A stretch of DNA of 64,000 bases from Lagopus muta (GCF_023343835.1 NC_064466.1:124001-188000), one strand, 5' to 3'. Positions 35,095-47,109 are shown, counted from the first letter of the stretch. Numbers and translations are program-made. The notes: a model not told the origin generated them from the sequence alone.

Positions 35095-35327
35095 GAATCT
35101 ACTGCGTACGCGCGAGATCGATGGAGGCGCGGTGCGCGCATGCGCGCTACCACGAGACGCATGCGCAGAGCTATGCCGCTTTGTGGGCATGCGCATTCAC
35201 GGACGCGGTGTTTTGTGCGCATGCGCGCAGCCCTGGTCTCTCCTGTGCGCATGCTCACTCTTCACAGGGCGCCGCCATTTCCCGGCGTGCACTGCGCGCA
35301 ACGGTCGCTCCCGCGCGGGAAGTCGCC
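35095..35327 (+). promoter_or_regulatory. DSN1: DSN1 promoter with clustered NRF1-like palindromes
   Basis: CpG-rich, TATA-less. Matches to the NRF1 consensus YGCGCAYGCGCR: perfect at 35135-35146 and 35216-35227; one mismatch at 35184-35195 and 35246-35257; two mismatches at 35156-35167. A YY1-type GCCGCCATTT lies at 35271-35280, and the ATG follows at 35328. Factor names come from consensus matching; binding is not shown. Confidence 0.7.
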
Positions 35328-38300
35328 ATGGAGGCGCGTTCGGAGGGATGCCGTCGGCTCCGGTAAGTGATGCTGTGGGCCGGGGATGGAGGGGGTGGAA
35401 GAGGGGGTCCGGTTGCCGTAACCCGACCGAAAGCTTCTTGCAGGTCCGAGGAGAGGCGGCAGAGAGCGGCGGGGCTGGAGGTGAGAGGTGGGCGGGGGGG
35501 CTCGGGGCCTGTGTGAGGGGGCTCGGGGGTCTGAGGGGGCCTCGGGGCCTGTGTGAGGAGGATGAGGGGGGATGGGAGGGTCTGAGCGGGCCTCGGAACT
35601 TCTTGGAGCTTTTCGGAGCGGGATGGGGTGGTCTGAGGCGGCGTTGGGCCCGGTGCGAGGAGGATGACGGGGATGGCAGGGTCTGAGGGGGCATTGGTGT
35701 CTTTTTGAGGGGGTTGGGGGGGATCTGAGGGGCCCTTGGGGCCTGTGTGAGAAGGCAGAGGGGGTTGGGGTGGTCTGAGGGGGCCTTGAGGCCTTTTAGA
35801 GGGGCTGGGAGGGTCTGAGGGGGTTTGGGGCCTCTCTGAGGGGGCTTTGGGGCCTGTGTGAGGAGTCTGAGGGGGGGGCTGGAGGGGCCTTAGGGCCCCA
35901 TTAAGGGGCCTGGGGGGGTCTGAGGGGCCCTCAGGTCTGATGTGAGGAGGCAGAGGGGGACTGGGGGAGTTTGAGAGGAATGGGGGGGGATTGAGGGGGT
36001 TCTGGGGGCTCAGAGCCTGAGGGAGCAATGGGGGCCATCTCACTTCAAGCCCCTTAATGCCTACAGAAATGTTCTTCCCACAGACTTCTCTCACCGGATC
36101 CTTCCTTACAGCAGATGGAGGTGCTCCAGGTAGGTGTGAGTGAGGGAACTCCTGTGTTGTGAGGGTGGCCCAGAGCTGGGGCTGTCTCATTCCTTGGGGA
36201 TATTCAGACCCACCTGAACGCTTTAGGGCTCAATCTGCTGTAGGGAACTGGTTTTGACAGGGATGGGGCTGAGGTGTGTTGGATTCAGTAATCCCCAGAG
36301 GTCGCTTCCAACCCTGATGATTCTGTGATCCTTGTAGGATTCTTCTAATTAAGGATATTCAAGGGTTCTTTAATACTTAAATGTTGATTATGCCTGTTTC
36401 TCACAGAACCTCACCCTGGAGGGAAGAAAGATCTTGAGGAACCTCCAAAGCCAACTGACCTTGCTGCTGTAAGTCAGGAGAATGTTACTCCTGAAGCAGC
36501 TGCAGGAAAAACATCTCGTGAGAGCCCAAGTCCTGAGAAAAGCCAAAACACCAGCAGTTCTCAAACCAAACGCCGCTCTTGGCGTCGGTCGAGCCTGAAG
36601 GGGACGAAACGCCGGAAATCTCTGCCTCCTTTTCATGAGGATGTTACAGGTAGGTGCTGTTCTGCCTTTGTCAAAGTCTCTTGAGAACTGTAGGATGGGT
36701 TGGAAAGGTCCTTAAAGGTCATGGAACCACAGAATGGTTTGGGTTGGAAGGAACCCTAAAGGTTATGGAGCCATGGAATGGGTTGGGTTGGAAGGGTCCT
36801 TAAAGGTCATGGAAGCAGAGAATTCTGGAATGGGTTGGGTTGGAAGGGTCCTTAAAGGTCATGGAAGCAGAGATTCTAGAATGGGTTGGGTTGGAAGGGT
36901 CCTTAAAGGTCATGGAAGCAGAGATTCTAGAATGGGTTGGGTTGGAAGGGTCCTTAAAGGTCATGGAAGCAGAGATTCTAGAATGGGTTGGGTTGGAAGG
37001 GTCCTTAAAGGTCATGGAAGCAGAGAATTCTAGAATGGGTTGGGTTGGAAGGGTCCTTAAAGGTCATGGAAGCAGAGAATTCTAAATGGGCTGGGTTGGA
37101 AAGGTCCTTGAAGGTCATGGAAGCAGAGAATTCTAGAAGGGGTTGGGTTGGAAGGGTCCTTAAAGGTCATGGAAGCAGAGATTGTAGAATGGGATGGGTT
37201 GGAAGGGTCCTTAAAGGTCATGGAAGCAGAGAATTCTAAATGGGCTGGGTTGGAAGGGTCCTTAAAGGTCATGGAACCAGAGAATTCTAGAAGGGGTTGG
37301 GTTGGAAGTGTCCTTAAAGGTCATGGAAGCAGAGGATTCTAGAATGGGTTGGGTTGGAAGGGTCCTTAAAGGTCATGGAAGCAGAGAATTCTAAAATGGG
37401 TTGGGTTGGAAGGGTCCTTAAAGGTCACAGAAGCAGAGAATTCTAAATGGGTTGGGTTGGAAGGGTCCTTAAAGGTCATGGAACCAGAGAATTCTAGAAG
37501 GGGTTGGGTTGGAAGGGTCCTTAAAGGTCATGGAAGCAGAGATTCTAGAATGGGTTGGGTTGGAAGGGTCCTTAAAGGTCATGGAAGCAGAGAATTCTGG
37601 AATGGGTTGGGTTGGAAGGGTCCTTAAAGGTCATGGAAGCAGAGAATTCTAAATGGGTTGGGTTGGAAGGGTCCTTAAAGGTCATGGAAGCAGAGGATTC
37701 TGGAATGGGTTGGGTTGGAAGGGTCCTTAAAGGTGATGGAAGCAGAGATTCTAGAATGGGTTGGGTTGGAAGGGTCCTTAAAGGTCATGGAAGCAGAGAT
37801 TCTAGAATGGGTTGGGTTGGAAGGGTCCTTAAAGGTCATGGAAGCAGAGATTCTAGAATGGGTTGGGTTGGAAGGGTCCTTAAAGGTCATGGAAGCAGAG
37901 AATTCTAAATGGGTTGGGTTGGAAGGGTCCTTAAAGGTCATGGAAGCAGAGATTCTAGAATGTGTTGGGTTGGAAGGGTCCTTAAAGGTCATGGAAGCAG
38001 AGATTCTAGAATGTGTTGGGTTGGAAGGGTCCTTAAAGGTCATGGAAGCAGAGATTCTAGAATGGGTTGGGTTGGAAGGGTCCTTAAAGGTCATGGAAGC
38101 AGAGATTCTAGAATGTGTTGGGTTGGAAGGGTCCTTAAAGGTCATGGAAGCAGAGATTCTGGAATGGGTTGGGTTGGAAGGGTCCTTAAAGGTCATGGAA
38201 GCAGAGATTCTAGAATGGGTTGGGTTGGAAGGGTCCTTAAAGGTCATGGAAGCAGAGATTCTAGAATGTGTTGGGTTGGAAGGGTCCTTAAAGGTCACAG

Positions 38301-41300
38301 AAGCAGAGAATTCTAGAATGGGTTGGGTTGGAAGGGTCCTTAAAGGTCATGGAAGCAGAGAATTCTAAAATGGGTTGGGTTGGAAGGGTCCTTAAAGGTC
38401 ATGGAAGCAGAGATTGTAGAATGGGTTGGGTTGGAAGGGTCCTTAAAGGTCATGGAAGCAGAGATTCTAGAATGGGTTGGGTTGGAAGGGTCCTTAAAGG
38501 TCATGGAAGCAGAAAATGGTTTGGTTTGAAAAGGTCCTTAAAGGTCACAGAACCACAGAATTCTGGAATGGGTTGGAAAGGTCCTTCAAGGTCACAGAAC
38601 CCTTGGGCAGGGATGGGGCTCCCACAACAGTGCCAGCTCCTGAGCTCCATCTGGGTGAAGGATTTCCCCCCCCCTATATCTCCTTCACCTTAAAGCCGTT
38701 CTCCCATGAGTTTAATGGCTTCCATGAGCCAACATTTGCTTCCTCTTTCTTTCAGCACCTGAACTTCAAGTAGAATTTTCCCTCTTAGGAAATCTCCCTT
38801 CCTCTTTTCCCTCCCGCGCCCCTCACCTCTAACAAAATCCATTTCTGGTGTCTTCTGAGAGCATTTCTGTGCTCGTGGATTGGTGTCAACTCATTCCTCA
38901 GTAATTTTCTTCTCGTTTTTCAGCACTGAGCCAAGCTATCAGCCTGGACCTGCCAGAAACAGAACGCCTCTCTATGCTGCTCTTATCCAGCTTCCAGGTC
39001 AGCTCCCCCCCTGTTGCCCAAGCACGATATTTTTCTGACCTTCCATTTATGTTCTGCTCTGTAGAATTGGGATCAGAAAAGAGGAGGAATTAATTTCTCC
39101 TTCAGTAACGAGTCTTCCTACAAACACACAGTTAAATTTCAAGCTTTCATGGGGTCCCTCAGCACAAACAGCTTTGGGGTGATGAAATCTTTGTGTTCTC
39201 ATAGTTCTCTGCACAGAAACTCGAGCACATCTTGGAGCAGACAGAAGGCTTCAGTCCCGAGGCTTTCAAAGCCAACGGTGAGTTTGTGGTTTTTGTGTGT
39301 TATAAAAGAGGTGAAAAGCACAGCTTTCCATTGGGGTGCTGTTAAGGTGAGATCTGCTGGCTTGGGGAAGAAGGATCCAGCATTGCTGGTATCACCTCAG
39401 TTTCTGTGAGTTCAGTTTAATTAAGCTACAATCCCAGAGATCAGCACAAATGAACAGATAAGGGACCAAGCTGGCTTTCTGCTCTGCTCTTCAGCAATTA
39501 GTGGGCAGTTGGTGTAAGAGCTGCTCACGTGGCTCTGTTTTCCACCTCCAGTGAGTTCAGTTTCAGAAGACCTGAAGAGATACATAGAGAAACTGAAGCT
39601 GGATGGAACCCTGCAGAGCTGCGTGGAGAAAGCTGAAGGGTAAGGAACTTCCACGCCACTATTGGTTGTTTTTCAGGTTTTCCTGCCTCAATATCCCATT
39701 CCCAAACAGGAAACGAGGCATTTTGGGGCTGATGACGTTACTGGAACATCACAATGGATATTGAAAGGGAATATTAATTTATTTTTTGAGGTGATTTAAA
39801 GATAAAAAAGTCTCTGTGTGGTGTTAATCGTTTGCAGAGCCCTGTGTGCTTTGTGTGTGTGTGAGATGCACAAACACTTTTAATCTCTCTACATCTCTGC
39901 TTCAGGGATCCCTCGGACTCTGTTTCGGATGAATCGGTGTGCAAAGCAAAGGAGTGCATTGCCAGGTGAGGGCTGCTGATTTTCCTGCCTTTCTAAAAGG
40001 TGTTTTTTTTTTTTGGTGTGTTATTTCTCTGCACTTCACTTTCCGTGTGCCTGCGTTGCAATTTGAAGCCCACAGAGGGGATTCCTGCTGTGTGTTGCAA
40101 TTTAAACCCCACAGAGGGGATTCCTGCTGCTGTGTGTTGCAATTTGAACCCCACAGAGGGGATTCCTGCTGTGTGTTGCAATTGAAACCCCACAGAGGGG
40201 ATTCCTGCTGCTGTGTGTTGCAATTTAAACCCCACAGAGGGGATTCCTGCTGCTGTGTTGCAATTTGAACCCCACAGAGGGGATTCCTGCTTCTGTGTGT
40301 TGCAATTTAAACCCCACAGAGGGGATTCCTGCTGCATGTTGCAATTGAAACCCCACAGAGGGGATTCCTGCTGCGTGTTGCAATTGAAACCCCACAGAGG
40401 GGATTCCTGCTGTGTGTTGCAATTGAAACCCCACAGAGGGGATTCCTGCTGTGTGTTGCAATTGAAACCCCACAGAGGGGATTCCTGCTGTGTGTTGCAA
40501 TTTAAACCCCAGAGAGGGGATTCCTGCTGCATGTTGCAATTTGAACCCCACAGAGGGGATTCCTGCTGCTGTGTGTTGCAATTTAAGCCCCATAGAGGGG
40601 ATTCCTGCTGCTGTGTGTTGCAATTTAAACCCCACAGAGGGGATTCCTGCTGCTGCGTGTTGCAATTCAAACCCCACAGAGGGGATTCCTGCTGCGTGTT
40701 GCAATTTGAAGCCCACAGAGGGGATTCCTGCTGCTGCATGTTGCAATTTAAACCCCACAGAGGGGATTCCTGCTGTGTGTTGCAATTTAAACCCCACAGA
40801 GGGGATTCCTGCTGTGTGTTGCAATTGAAACCCCACAGAGGGGATTCCTGCTGCGTGTTGCAATTGAAACCCCACAGAGGGGATTCCTGCTGTGTGTTGC
40901 AATTTAAGCCCCACAGAGGGGATTCCTGCTGTGTGTTGCAATTTAAACCCCACAGAGGGGATTCCTGCTGCTGTGTGTTGCAATTTGAACCCCACAGAGG
41001 GGATTCCTGCTGCATGTTGCAATTTGAACCCCACAGAGGGGATTCCTGCTGCGTGTTGCAATTTAAACCCCACAGAGGGGATTCCTGCTGCGTGTTGCAA
41101 TTTAAACCCCACAGAGGGGATTCCTGCGGCGTGTTGCAATTGAAACCCCACAGAGGGGATTCCTGCTGTGTGTTGCAATTAAAACCCCACAGAGGGGATT
41201 CCTGCTGCTGTGTGTTGCAATTTAAACCCCACAGAGGGGATTCCTGCTGCTGCATGTTGCAATTGAAACCCCACAGAGGGGATTCCTGCTGCTGTGTGTT

Positions 41301-44300
41301 GCAATTTGAACCCCACAGAGGGGATTCCTGCTGCTGCATGTTGCAATTTGAACCCCACAGAGGGGATTCCTGCTGCTGTGTGTTGCAATTTGAACCCCAC
41401 AGAGGGGATTCCTGCTGCTGTGTGTTGCAATTTAAACCCCACAGAGGGGATTCCTGCTGTGTGTTGCAATTGAAACCCCACAGAGGGGATTCCTGCTGCT
41501 GCATGTTGCAATTTAAACCCCACAGAGGGGATTCCTGCTGCTGTGTGTTGCAATTTGAACCCCATAGAGGGGATTCCTGCTGTGTGTTGCAATTGAAACC
41601 CCACAGAGGGGATTCCTGCTGCTGTGTGTTGCAATTAAAACCCCACAGAGGGGATTCCTGCTGCATGTTGCAATTTGAACCCCACAGAGGGGATTCCTGC
41701 TGCGTGTTGCAATTGAAACCCCACAGAGGGGATTCCTGCTGCTGCGTGTTGCAATTCAAACCCCACAGAGGGGATTCCTGCTGCGTGTTGCAATTTGAAG
41801 CCCACAGAGGGGATTCCTGCTGCTGCATGTTGCAATTTAAACCCCACAGAGGGGATTCCTGCTGTGTGTTGCAATTTAAACCCCACAGAGGGGATTCCTG
41901 CTGCGTGTTGCAATTGAAACCCCACAGAGGGGATTCCTGCTGTGTGTTGCAATTTAAGCCCCACAGAGGGGATTCCTGCTGTGTGTTGCAATTTGAAGCC
42001 CACAGAGGGGATTCCTGCTGTGTGTTGCAATTTAAACCCCACAGAGGGGATTCCTGCTGCTGTGTGTTGCAATTTGAACCCCACAGAGGGGATTCCTGCT
42101 GCGTGTTGCAATTTGAACCCCACAGAGGGGATTCCTGCTGTGTGTTGCAATTTAAGCCCCACAGAGGGGATTCCTGCTGCGTGTTGCAATTGAAACCCCA
42201 CAGAGGGGATTCCTGCTGCTGTGTGTTGCAATTTAAGCCCCATAGAGGGGATTCCTGCTGCTGTGTGTTGCAATTTAAACCCCACAGAGGGGATTCCTGC
42301 TGCATAATGCAATTTGAACCCCACAGAGGGGATTCCTGCTGTGTGTTGCAATTTAAACCCCACAGAGGGGATTCCTGCTGCTGTGTGTTGCAGTTTAAAC
42401 CCCACAGAGGGGATTCCTGCTGCATGTTACAATTGAAACCCTACAGAGGGGATTCCTGCTGTGTATTGCAATTTAAACCCCACAGAGGGGATTCATGCTG
42501 CATGTTGCAATTTAAGCCCCACAGAGGGGATTCCTGCTGCGTGTTGCAATTGAAACCCCACAGAGGGGATTCCTGCTGCTGTGTATTGCAATTTAAACCC
42601 CACAGAGGGGATTCCTGCTGCGTGTTGCAATTTAAACCCCACAGAGGGGATTCCTGCTGCGTGTTGCAATTGAAACCCCACAGAGGGGATTCCTGCTGTG
42701 TGTTGCAATTTAAACCCCACAGAGGGGATTCCTGCTGCTGTGTGTTGCAGTTTAAACCCCACAGAGGGGATTCCTGCTGCATGTTACAATTGAAACCCTA
42801 CAGAGGGGATTCCTGCTGTGTATTGCAATTTAAACCCCACAGAGGGGATTCATGCTGCATGTTGCAATTTAAGCCCCACAGAGGGGATTCCTGCTGTGTG
42901 TTGCAATTGAAACCCCACAGAGGGGATTCCTGCTGCTGTGTGTTGCAATTTAAACCCCACAGAGGGTATTCCTGCTGCTGTGTGTTGCAGTTTGAACCCC
43001 ACAGAGGGGATTCCTGCTGCTGTGTGTTGCAATTGAAACCCCACAGAGGGGATTCCTGCTGCATGTTGCAATTTGAACCCCACAGAGGGGATTCCTGCTG
43101 CTGTGTGTTGCAATTGAAACCCCACAGAGGGGATTCCTGCTGTGTGTTGCAATTTAAACCCCACAGAGGGGATTCCTGCTGCTGTGTGTTGCAATTTGAA
43201 CCCCACAGAGGGGATTCCTGCTGTGTGTTGCAATTTAAGCCCCACAGAGGGGATTCCTGCTGTGTGCAGACCCACTCTTGTCCTTCTTAGAACCATAGGA
43301 TGGCTTGGGTTGGAAGGGACCTCGAGGATCACGAAGTTCCACCCCCCTTGCTGCATGCAAGGCCACCAACCTCCGTATCAAACACTGCACCAGGCTGCCC
43401 AGGGCCCATCCAACCTGGCCTTGAATCCAGGGCTGGCTGGGGCACCCACAGCCTTGCTGTGCAGCTGTTCCAGCACCTCACTGCTCTCATAGTGAAATAC
43501 TTTCCCCTGACATCCGACCTCAATCTGCCCTCCTTCAGCTTCAAACCATTTCCCCTGGTCCTGCTGTTATCCACCCTCTCAAAGACTCGACTCCTCACCT
43601 GTTTATAGGCTTCCTTCAGGTACTGGAAAGCTGCACTGAAGAGCAGCCTCCTCTTCTCCAGGCTGAATAAACTCAGCTCCCTCAGCTTGTCTTTGTATGG
43701 GAGGTGCTGCAGCCTCTGCCCATCAATGCCCCTCCTCTCCAACAGCTTTATTTTGCATTCAGGCCCCCACACCTGGCTGCAATACTCCAGATGATGCCTC
43801 ACAAGAGCAGAGCAGTGGAATTGACCCCCTCTCCATCCCCCATCCCAGGATCCCATTTGCTTTCCAGGCTGTAATCACGCACTGCTGCCTCACGTTCAGC
43901 TTTTCACCCCCCAGATCCCTCAGGGCTGCTCTCCAGAACTGCTCCTCTCACTCTGCACCTGGGATTCCTCTCTCCCAAATGCAAAACCTTGCATCTTCCT
44001 GTGTTGAACCTCATTAGATTCACCCAGCCTCAACTTTTGGTGGCGTCCCTTCCTTCCATGGTGCCAGCAATGCTTTCTGCCTTGTAGGTTTTCAGCTGAA
44101 TGCCAGGCGTGGGATGAACTCCTGCAGCGCTACCAGAAGGATGCAGAGGAAACATCCAGGTACGAATTGTGGCAAAACCTTTGGATGGAAAAATAAAATA
44201 AAATAAAATAAAATAAAATAAAATAAAATAAAATAAAATAAAATAAAATAAAGCAGAATTGTCCTTTGTGCAACAGAGAAATGCTTTGTCTTCCAGGCAG

Positions 44301-47109
44301 CTGGAGGAATGCAGGAGCAAACAGGGCCGGGAAGAGCCTCCCAATTACCTGCAGACATCGCAGGCCGAGGTGCTCAGCACCAAACCTAATTACCAGAGGA
44401 TGCTGGATGAGCAGGGAGAGGTGCTGAGCTGCATGGAGCTGGTGGTGAGTCCCCTGTCAAAGCATGGGTTCGTTCAGAGCGAGAAGAGTTTGCCCTTTAA
44501 TTAATGATAATTGGGGTGGGTTTTACTGGATGATGTCAGACATCCTTAAAGCAGAAGGATCAGCCCCAGGAACGTTGGCAGCTTCTCCCTACCACAGGCT
44601 CTGTTTCATCCTCTTAATAAACACCTTGCACTTAATGCATCTCTCTGCCTTTCCCCTTGGCGATTAACGGCATGAATAATTAACGGTGCTTTTTTTTTTT
44701 TTTTTAATTATTGCTGTTTTACAGCTCGATGAAATGCAGCAGGCGGCGAAATTGGTGCGGGCTTTCAGTGAGGACAGCAGGGAGTACCTGCGGGGGCTGT
44801 CTGAGCAGCTGGGTGAGCTCAGGGGCCCCCCCCAGTGTGTCCCCATGGGGGGGTGGCACTGTGTCCCTATGGGGGGTGGCACTATGTCCCTTTATGGGTG
44901 GCATTGTGTCCCTGGGGGGGGGCGTGAGGAGGGGGGGTGACACTTTGTCCCCATGGGGGGTGATGTTGTGTCCCTGTGTGGGTAACATGTCCCAATGGGG
45001 GATGATGCTGTGTCCCTTTGGGGGTGGCATTGTGTCCCTGGGGGGGGGGGGGGTGAAGAGGGGGGTGACACTTTGTCCCCATGGGGGGTGATGTTGTGTC
45101 CCTGTGTGGGTGATGCTGTGTCCCAGTGCGGAGTGACTGTGCCTCTGGATGGGGGGGGGTGACATTGTGTCCCTATGGGGGGTGACACTGTGTCCCTTTA
45201 TGGGTGGCATTGTGTCTCAGGGGGGTGAGAGGGAAGGAGAGGGGTGATGTTGTGTCCCTGTGTGGGTAACATGTCCCAATGGGGGATGATGTTGTGTCCC
45301 TTTGGGGGTGGCATTGTGTCCTGGGGGGGGGGGGGGGGGGGTGAAGAGGGGGGTGACACTTTGTCCCCATGGGGGGTGATGTTGTGTCCCTGTGTGGGTG
45401 ATGCTGTGTCCCAGTGCGGAGTGACTGTGCCTCTGGATGGGGGGGGTGACATTGTGTCCCTATGGGGGGTGACACTGTGTCTCTTTGTGGATGGCATTGT
45501 GTCTCTGGGGGGGTGAGGGGAAAGGAGGGGGGTGATGTTGTGTCCCTGTGTGGGTAACGTCCCAATGGGGGATGATGCTGTGTCCCTTTGGTGGTGGCAT
45601 TGCGTCCCCATGGGGTGACGCTGTGTCCCTGGGGTGTGTGATGCCATGTGCCAAGGGGGGGTGACATTGTGTCCTTATGTGGGACCCTGTATGGGTGACA
45701 CTTTGTCCCCATGGGGGGTGATGTTGTGTCCCAGTGCAGAGTGACTGTGCCTCAGGATGGGGGGGGTGACACTGTGTCCCTTTGTGGGTGGCATTGTGTC
45801 TCGGGGGGGTGAGAGGGAAGGAGAGGGGTGATGTTGTGTCCCTGTGTGGGTAATATGTCCTAATGGGGGATGATGCTGTGTCCCTTTGTGGATGGCATTG
45901 TGTCCCCATGGGGTGACACTGCATCCCTGAGGTGACACCATGTGCCAAGGGGGGGTGACATTGTGTCCTTATGTGGGACCCTGTATGGGTGACACTTTGT
46001 CCCCATGGGAGGTGATGTTGTGTCTCAGTGCAGAGTGACTGTGCCTCAGGATGGGGGGGGGTGACACTGTGTCCCTTTGTGGGTGCCATTGTGTCCCTGG
46101 GAGGGGGTGAGGAGGGGGGTGACACTTTGTCCCTATGGGGGGTGATGTTGTGTCCCTGTGTGGGTGATGCTGTGTCCCAGTGCGGAGTGACTGTGCCTCT
46201 GGATGGGGGCAGACACTACTGTGTCTCTATGGGGGGTGACACTGTGTCCCTTTATGGGTGGCATTGTGTCTCGGGGGGGTGAGAGGGAAGGAGAGGGGTG
46301 ATGTTGTGTCCCTGTGTGGGTAACGTCCCAATGGGGGACGATGCTGTGTCCCTTTGGGGGTGGCATTGTGTCCCCAAGGTGTGACGCTGTGTCCCTGGGG
46401 TGTGTGATGCCATGTGCCAAGGGGGGGGTGACATTGTGTCCTTATGTGGGACCCTGTATGGGTAACACTTTGTCCCCATGGGGGGTGATGTTGTGTCTCA
46501 ATGTGGAGTGACTGTGCCTCAGGATGGGAGGGGGGAGTGACAGTGTGTCCCTTTGAGGGTGGCACTGTGTCCCTGGGGGGGCGTGAGGAGGGGGGTGACA
46601 CTTTGTCCCCATGGGGGGTGATGTTGTGTCCCTGTGTGGGTGATGCTGTGTCCCAGTGCGGAGTGACTGTGCCTCTGGATGGGGGGGGGTGACATTGTGT
46701 CCCTATGGGGGGTGACACTGTGTCCCTTTATGGGTGGCATTGTGTCTCAGGGGGGTGAGAGGGAAGGAGAGGGGTGATGTTGTGTCCCAATGGGGGATGA
46801 TGCTGTGTCCCTTTGGGGGTAGCACTATGTCCCTGGGGGGGCGTGAGGAGGGGGGTGACACTTTGTCCCCATGGGGGGTGACGTTGTGTCCCCATGGAGT
46901 GATGCTGTGTCTCAGTGGGGGGGGGTGACATCACGTCCCTATAGGAGGTGACATCGTGTCCCTGCCTGGTTGATGCTGCGTCCCATTAGTGGTGACTCAG
47001 CTCTCTGTGCCCATCTCCTGCAGCCGCACGGACCTTCCGCCAGCTGGAAAACTCACCGGTGCGGAAGCTGATCGCAGCCCCGGGCCGGAAAGCGCCGCCG
47101 GAGGGCTGA
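35328..47109 (+). CDS. DSN1: DSN1, kinetochore MIS12-complex subunit
   Basis: Subunit of the MIS12 complex linking centromeric CENP-C to KNL1/NDC80 at the kinetochore. Coding exons: 35328-35362, 35444-35480, 36084-36129, 36407-36649, 38924-38997, 39205-39277, 39552-39639, 39906-39965, 44088-44159, 44297-44444, 44725-44812 and 47024-47109; 349 aa (human about 356), all phases agreeing. Diagnostic stretches are RRSWRRSSLKGTKRRKSLPP, LSMLLLSSFQFSAQKLE, LDGTLQSC, LSTKPNYQRMLDEQGEVLSC and the tail ENSPVRKLI. The basic motif keeps both Aurora-B-type serines (RRSS and RRKS), known in human DSN1 to relieve autoinhibition of CENP-C binding. The first three coding exons are tiny (35, 37 and 46 nt). Three introns are swollen by satellites. 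The ATG directly follows the promoter cluster. Confidence 0.95.
35485..36005. repeat. G-rich minisatellite in DSN1 intron 2
   Basis: Repeats of TCTGAGGGGGCCTTGGGGC and CTGTGTGAGGGGG, period about 30-60 bp, with many G3-G7 runs on the non-template strand just downstream of the transcription start. Confidence 0.85.
36690..38620 (-). repeat. CR1-tail-like satellite, 51/52-bp units, about 37 copies
   Basis: Regular units: GGTTGGGTTGGAAGGGTCCT, TAAAGGTCATGGAAGCAGAG and ATTCTAGAATG. Variants include GAATTCTAAATGGG and GATTGTAGAATG. It sits in DSN1 intron 4. The first half of the unit matches the inverted CR1 tail; the ATTCTAGAAT part is a palindrome-like XbaI-core stretch. Confidence 0.97.
40050..43268. 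repeat. 39/42-bp satellite, about 80 units, in DSN1 intron 8
   Basis: Units of TTGCAATTTAAACCCCACAG followed by AGGGGATTCCTGCTGTGTG, with an optional extra CTG giving 42 bp. Both strands stay open for kilobases (plus strand to 43290; minus strand through 42425). On the plus strand each unit would read (F/L)KPHRGDSCCVLQ. Nested duplications are visible: a variant pair at about 42424 and 42781 (offset 357), and a block at about 40661 and 41750 (offset 1089). No evidence makes it coding; it lies between two DSN1 exons. Confidence 0.97.
43284..44036 (-). mobile_element. CR1 LINE, 3' part, antisense in DSN1 intron 8
   Basis: Inverted tail AACCATAGGATGGCTTGGGT and GGAAGGGACCTCGAGGATCA, then the inverted 3' coding region to about 44036 (minus-strand pieces such as LVRHHLEYCSQVWGPE and [20 protein letters not shown]). 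It directly abuts the 39/42-bp satellite. Confidence 0.93.
44189..44252. repeat. (AAATA)n pentanucleotide microsatellite
   Basis: About 12 perfect AAATA units, 45 bases upstream of the 44297 exon acceptor of DSN1. Confidence 0.98.
44820..46985. repeat. G-rich satellite with higher-order period in DSN1 intron 11
   Basis: Short units of the GTGTCCC(T/C)(A/T)TGGGGGGTGA type are organised into longer blocks. The marker GTGACTGTGCCTC recurs at about 45132, 45421, 45741, 46035, 46187, 46508 and 46663, giving spacings of about 290-320 and 152-155. G-runs of 5-17 lie on the non-template strand throughout. Confidence 0.95.

Noticed and set aside
40213-43290. 1025-codon plus-strand ORF and an 810-codon minus-strand ORF (39993-42425)
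   Set aside because: They lie wholly within the 39/42-bp satellite between two DSN1 exons. Both strands are open only because unit lengths are multiples of three, and there is no promoter, splice logic or family match.
44711-46740. Many Cys/Gly- or His/Thr-rich ORFs
   Set aside because: Frames through the G-rich DSN1 intron 11 satellite on both strands.
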